This document shows, one piece after another, positions 60,835 to 64,000 of a DNA stretch of 64,000 nucleotides (its first letter is position 1; each line of letters starts with the position of its first letter). A program made the position numbers and the translations under genes. The DNA lies in contig NHZP01000007.1 in NCBI GenBank assembly GCA_003313425.1, positions 372,001 through 436,000 of the forward strand, given 5' to 3'. The notes under the pieces are model-generated. The model had not been told where the DNA came from. It did not search any database and saw only the letters and a list, made by a program, of their open reading frames with translations. Origin of the DNA: Pseudopyrenochaeta lycopersici. Its lineage: Eukaryota > Ascomycota > Dothideomycetes > Pleosporales > Pseudopyrenochaetaceae.

Positions 60835-62206
60835 CTAAACATCATGTCCATCGACTCGCTCTTTTTTCTGTTTCGCTTGCTCATCTTCTTCTATTCTTCG
60901 CTGCGGCACGCCGAGTGCTTGCCCTGTGTACAATCTGTACACGGTGCCGCCCCAGTTGGTGAAATAGATGAGGAGCATGAAGATCAGGAGCGCAGTTGTT
61001 AGGCCGCGGAAGACGGGGGAGTTGAGACCGTTTGAGAGGTTTAGAAGGGCGGTTGTGAAAACCCCTATGTATTATCAGCCATGGGATCGAGAAAAATGGG
61101 AAAGCAATGTGGGACTTACCCATAGGGAAAATCAAACTCCACCATGTCAAATTGAAGGGTAGTAGCCTCTTAAATAACGCTTCGGCGATAATGTACCACG
61201 CCACTGTGATCCACAAAAACCCAAAACCCAGGGCCAGAAGCGCAATCAACACACTCGCAGCACTTACGCTACTTGCCGCACTGGCCTGTAACCACGTCCC
61301 CTCCTGGTACTCTCCAAACAGACCTTTCTTGCTCGCCGCCGTACTCAGCACTTGGATAGCCGTGGCAAACTGGCCCATTGGACCAACCGCAACGACAAGC
61401 GTGGGGACCTTCTCCGGCACTGGGATCCCAACAGCAATAAGTCTATGCGCGAGATATGTGTAGTACATCAAGCTAAGGAACAGCGCATACCCGATGACTA
61501 TGTACCCCACGACAATAACAGGGATAGCCAAGGAAGCGGTCATACCGACGGAATAGTTCGTTACAATACCACCAGTGGTGCCCAGCGTCATCACACCGAT
61601 CAGCGGGAGAAAGATGACCGGCGATATTTCTCGATCCGATGTGATTTGGTATTTTGCGAGAATAATAACAGTCGACGAGCACAACGTAATCGTCCAGACA
61701 AGGCCTATCCACCACATGACGTACGCTACGATGGTCCAGCTATATCCCCACGCCGTGCTGCACGTCAACGTGACCTGCGAAACTAGCGTGAGGTACGCGA
61801 TTGCCGGCGACCCCATGTACGAAAGCTCTTCGAGGTTGCTGAGCACCCGGTTCTTGACATACGAGCGATGGGGCGTGTGGCGTGAGGAGCGGTGGGCGAG
61901 AAACTGTGCTAGGCTCACCAGCGTGAAGAAGACGAATAGGGTAAGGTTGAAGATGAACATTATGGTGGAGAGGATGCCCAGGCCGCGGAACTGGTAGGGG
62001 AGCAGGTTCATGATTATACTCAGAATCCCCGTGTCCATGCATATTGTGAACCTGCAGTAACTGGTCAGTACGCTTTCATTCGTTTTCCAAATCGCAATTG
62101 CATACCACAACGGAGAGAAATTATCAATCGCAATCGCCACTGCAGATTTGCGTCGAGGCTGGGTACCCGCGCCATTGTTGCCGGTGTCGTGGCTGCTTGT
62201 CACCAT
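60835..62206 (-). CDS. TDT-family transporter (Ssu1 sulfite pump / C4-dicarboxylate type)
   Basis: Exons 62206-62106, 62051-61120 and 61064-60835 give 420 residues. The first intron (54 bp, 3n, stopless) is removed because NFSPLW-FTICMDTGILSI is the family's first helix. The second removal gives FPMGVFTTALLNLSNGLNSP followed by a last helix (ALLIFMLLIYFTNWGGTVYR). About ten helices are visible. The tellurite-resistance/dicarboxylate transporter fold includes Ssu1 (sulfite efflux) and Mae1 (malate); the overall pattern favours the fungal Ssu1-like group. The substrate is inferred, not shown. The ATG at 62206 is chosen as the first true ATG in frame. Confidence 0.78.
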
Positions 62207-62565
62207 TCTGCCAGCATCAGCCGTTGCAAGCAAGAGTTCAAAATTTCCGAAAAGCAAATGCTACACAGATTCGATTTGAGGTCTAAACATTCTATTATTA
62301 TGATTACAAGGTCTATGCTATATAGTGGGGCAGTGATGTAACAATGTTGGTGACATCAGGCCGGACTCTGCCGGGATCCCTGTCGCGGTCTCGGTCGAGC
62401 CACGCTAAAAGTTACTCTGGGACCAGAGCGGCTGGAAAGATTAAGCCGCTGCGAAGAATTGAGAATTGAGTCTATAGGAAAGATGTGAGTGTAAAACGTT
62501 GGTTGAACAATGTGTTCGGCGTGTTGAGTGGATCTTGGATCTGGACTGAGGCGAGGCTAGACGAC
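62207..62565. other. Intergenic, promoter of the TDT transporter
   Basis: A 359-bp spacer also holding the 3' end of the ABC transporter gene. Nothing recognised. Confidence 0.55.
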
Positions 62566-64000
62566 TTATTTGCTCTTTGCCTTCTTGCCTTTGGGAACAC
62601 GGCAGAGCCAGTATAGGAACACTGCTGCTGCGACATTAAAGGCGACGTAGACCCAGAGCAGGCCAAAGTCCCTCCAGCGCGTGTCCCAGTTAACATTAAT
62701 TTGTCTCAGGAATTGGTCAGTGTTGTCCATCTGGCAGAACTCGCATTGGCTAGTAGCTTGAGCGTCGCGAAGATAACCACCCGCCATAGACATGTATGCC
62801 TGCATATATTCTCCACAGGACTGATTCGCTGGCGCAGCGAAAGTTTGAAACTCGCTATCTGCACAGAATGCAGGGGCCTGGCCGAGCGTCGATGACATGA
62901 AGCTCGAAACCAGGTAGGTGAACGGATTGGCGCGATACATGAAGATCCAAAACCGAGGGAGGTTGTTCGGTCCGGCAAGGATGCCACAGAACGCGTAGAG
63001 CATAATTGAGACCAGTGTTGCGTATGCTCCTGCAATCTCTTCGCTAGGTGCGCCTGCGATCAACAAGTGTGCCAATGAGCTAGCAAAGAGGAATGCCACC
63101 ACGATGATGATTACCGTGTGGAAACCACGGATGTGCACCGAATCAGTAAATTCGGCATTGCGGTAGAGGCCAACCGGATAATACCACACCAAGAAACAGA
63201 ATATTGCCATGAACTGAAAACATTGTCAACATGGGTGGGGCTCCGCTTGTGATATGGGAGACTTACTGCGTTCCAGGCCATTTCTATAGCGATATTGGAG
63301 AGCACAAAGGCTTGCCATGCATATGTCTTCGATTGCCGCTCTCGGGCCTCGTACAGCGTCCGCTGGGAGATGAACATTGGGAGGATCTGATACAACAGCT
63401 GAATGACAACGAAAAGGAAGATGAAAACACCGAACATCTGGTTCTGAAGGCCTTGCATGGTGTTGTCGCCGTTGAAAAAGGAGAAGCCGATTATAAAAGA
63501 GCATCCGACTGTGAGAATCGCCTTAGAGTAGATGTATGAGGGTGTTCGCCAATACTGCTGTGCGCAGCGGAGGGCTACTGCGCCGAGTTGCGTGAAGAAG
63601 GGTGCTGCGAACTCTTGATGGCTGCCTTCGGAGGAGTCCATGACTGCTGATGGTTGGTTCGCAAGATCTCGTAACCTAGCTAGCTCTGCGTGGACGTCTG
63701 TATATTCTTTGCTATTTCTCCACACCGCGGGCCAGTCAATCTCAGTCTGAGCACCAGGGGCAGCGCCTATTGCTTCCAGCATGTACTCTGCAGGGTTGGT
63801 GCCAGGAGGGCATTCTGGTGCGCCGTTGCGAGCAAAGTAGTCCAGAAGTGTTTTTGAACCGTGACCGACGTCGCCAAAGTACACGGTTTTGCCACCTTTC
63901 GCAAGAAGAAGGAGTCGATCGAATCTCTGGAATAGGAGTGAAGAAGGTTGATGGACCGTACATAGAATCGCCTGGCCATTGCGGGTGAGCTTTTCCATTA
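62566..64000 (-). CDS. PDR-type ABC (ABCG) transporter, C-terminal part
   Basis: The gene continues beyond the right edge; 460 C-terminal residues are visible. Exons run 64000-63267 and 63213-62566 (53-bp intron, GTAAGT donor, TTTTCAG acceptor, phase 0). The visible part starts in the second nucleotide-binding domain at the H-loop (AILCTVHQPSSLLFQRFDRL, LAKGGKTVYFGDVG). A linker with TNPAEYMLEAIGA follows, and then the second membrane domain of six helices. That domain includes YRTPSYIYSK-type WRTPSYIYSKAILTVGCSFI, FVVIQLLYQILPMFISQR and a Cys-rich outer loop (CGEYMQAYMSMAGGYL, CEFCQMDNTDQFL). The protein is a plasma-membrane pleiotropic drug-resistance pump of the Cdr/Pdr5 type. The substrate is unknown. 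Confidence 0.88.
63214..63266 (-). other. Intron in the ABC transporter gene
   Basis: 53 bp, GTAAGT donor and TTTTCAG acceptor, phase 0. The join gives IEMAWNAFMAIFCFLVWYYP, conserved in PDR pumps. Confidence 0.85.

Overview
This window is nuclear DNA of a filamentous ascomycete (Pezizomycotina). The evidence is short introns of 44-90 bp with GTRNGT donors and CTAAC-type branch sites, typical ascomycete families (Pth11-type seven-helix protein, UNC-45/She4, Rrp42, Mch1, verprolin, CYP504), and an intron-bearing tRNA-Ser. A Dothideomycete is my best guess, but this is an impression rather than a demonstrated fact. Gene order is ordinary euchromatic housekeeping with an accessory middle (about 20-45 kb) and catabolic or transport genes at the right end.

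Left part (1-18.5 kb): 3' end of a Cdc11/Nud1-like LRR scaffold; a UNC-45/She4/Rng3 myosin chaperone; a Pth11-like membrane protein; an Mch1-like MFS transporter divergent from the exosome subunit Rrp42; two tandem related F-box genes; an HRI-type eIF2-alpha kinase divergent from an uncharacterised nuclear-looking protein. Middle (18.5-34.1 kb): a five-exon amino-acid permease with a 29-nt exon; a divergent pair of hydrophilic His-rich proteins (549 and 451 aa) sharing a motif; a complete Ty3/Gypsy chromovirus retrotransposon with identical 173-bp LTRs, a 5-bp target duplication, a self-priming type primer-binding site and an in-frame UAG between gag and pol; the cyclic phosphodiesterase Cpd1.

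Right part (34.4-64 kb): a patatin-family protein that lacks the expected catalytic serine; a large ankyrin/ubiquitin-like-domain gene with an early in-frame stop; a small gene remnant; two uncharacterised proteins; elongin C with a 5-nt last exon; a DUF423 membrane protein; two GNAT acetyltransferases; a coiled-coil protein; a berberine-bridge-type FAD oxidase; an ABM-fold protein next to a CYP504 phenylacetate-hydroxylase-like P450; tRNA-Ser(GCU); a mitochondrial membrane protein divergent from verprolin/WIP; a TDT (Ssu1-like) transporter; and the C-terminal half of a PDR-type ABC transporter cut by the window edge.

No operon-like or clearly new multi-gene system is visible. The most unusual items are the gag-UAG-pol arrangement with a self-primer in a young element, the catalytically atypical patatin protein, the nonsense codon in the ankyrin gene, the divergent His-rich motif pair, and the tiny exon that ends elongin C. 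Exon boundaries are read by eye from splice signals and reading phase and have not been checked against transcripts.
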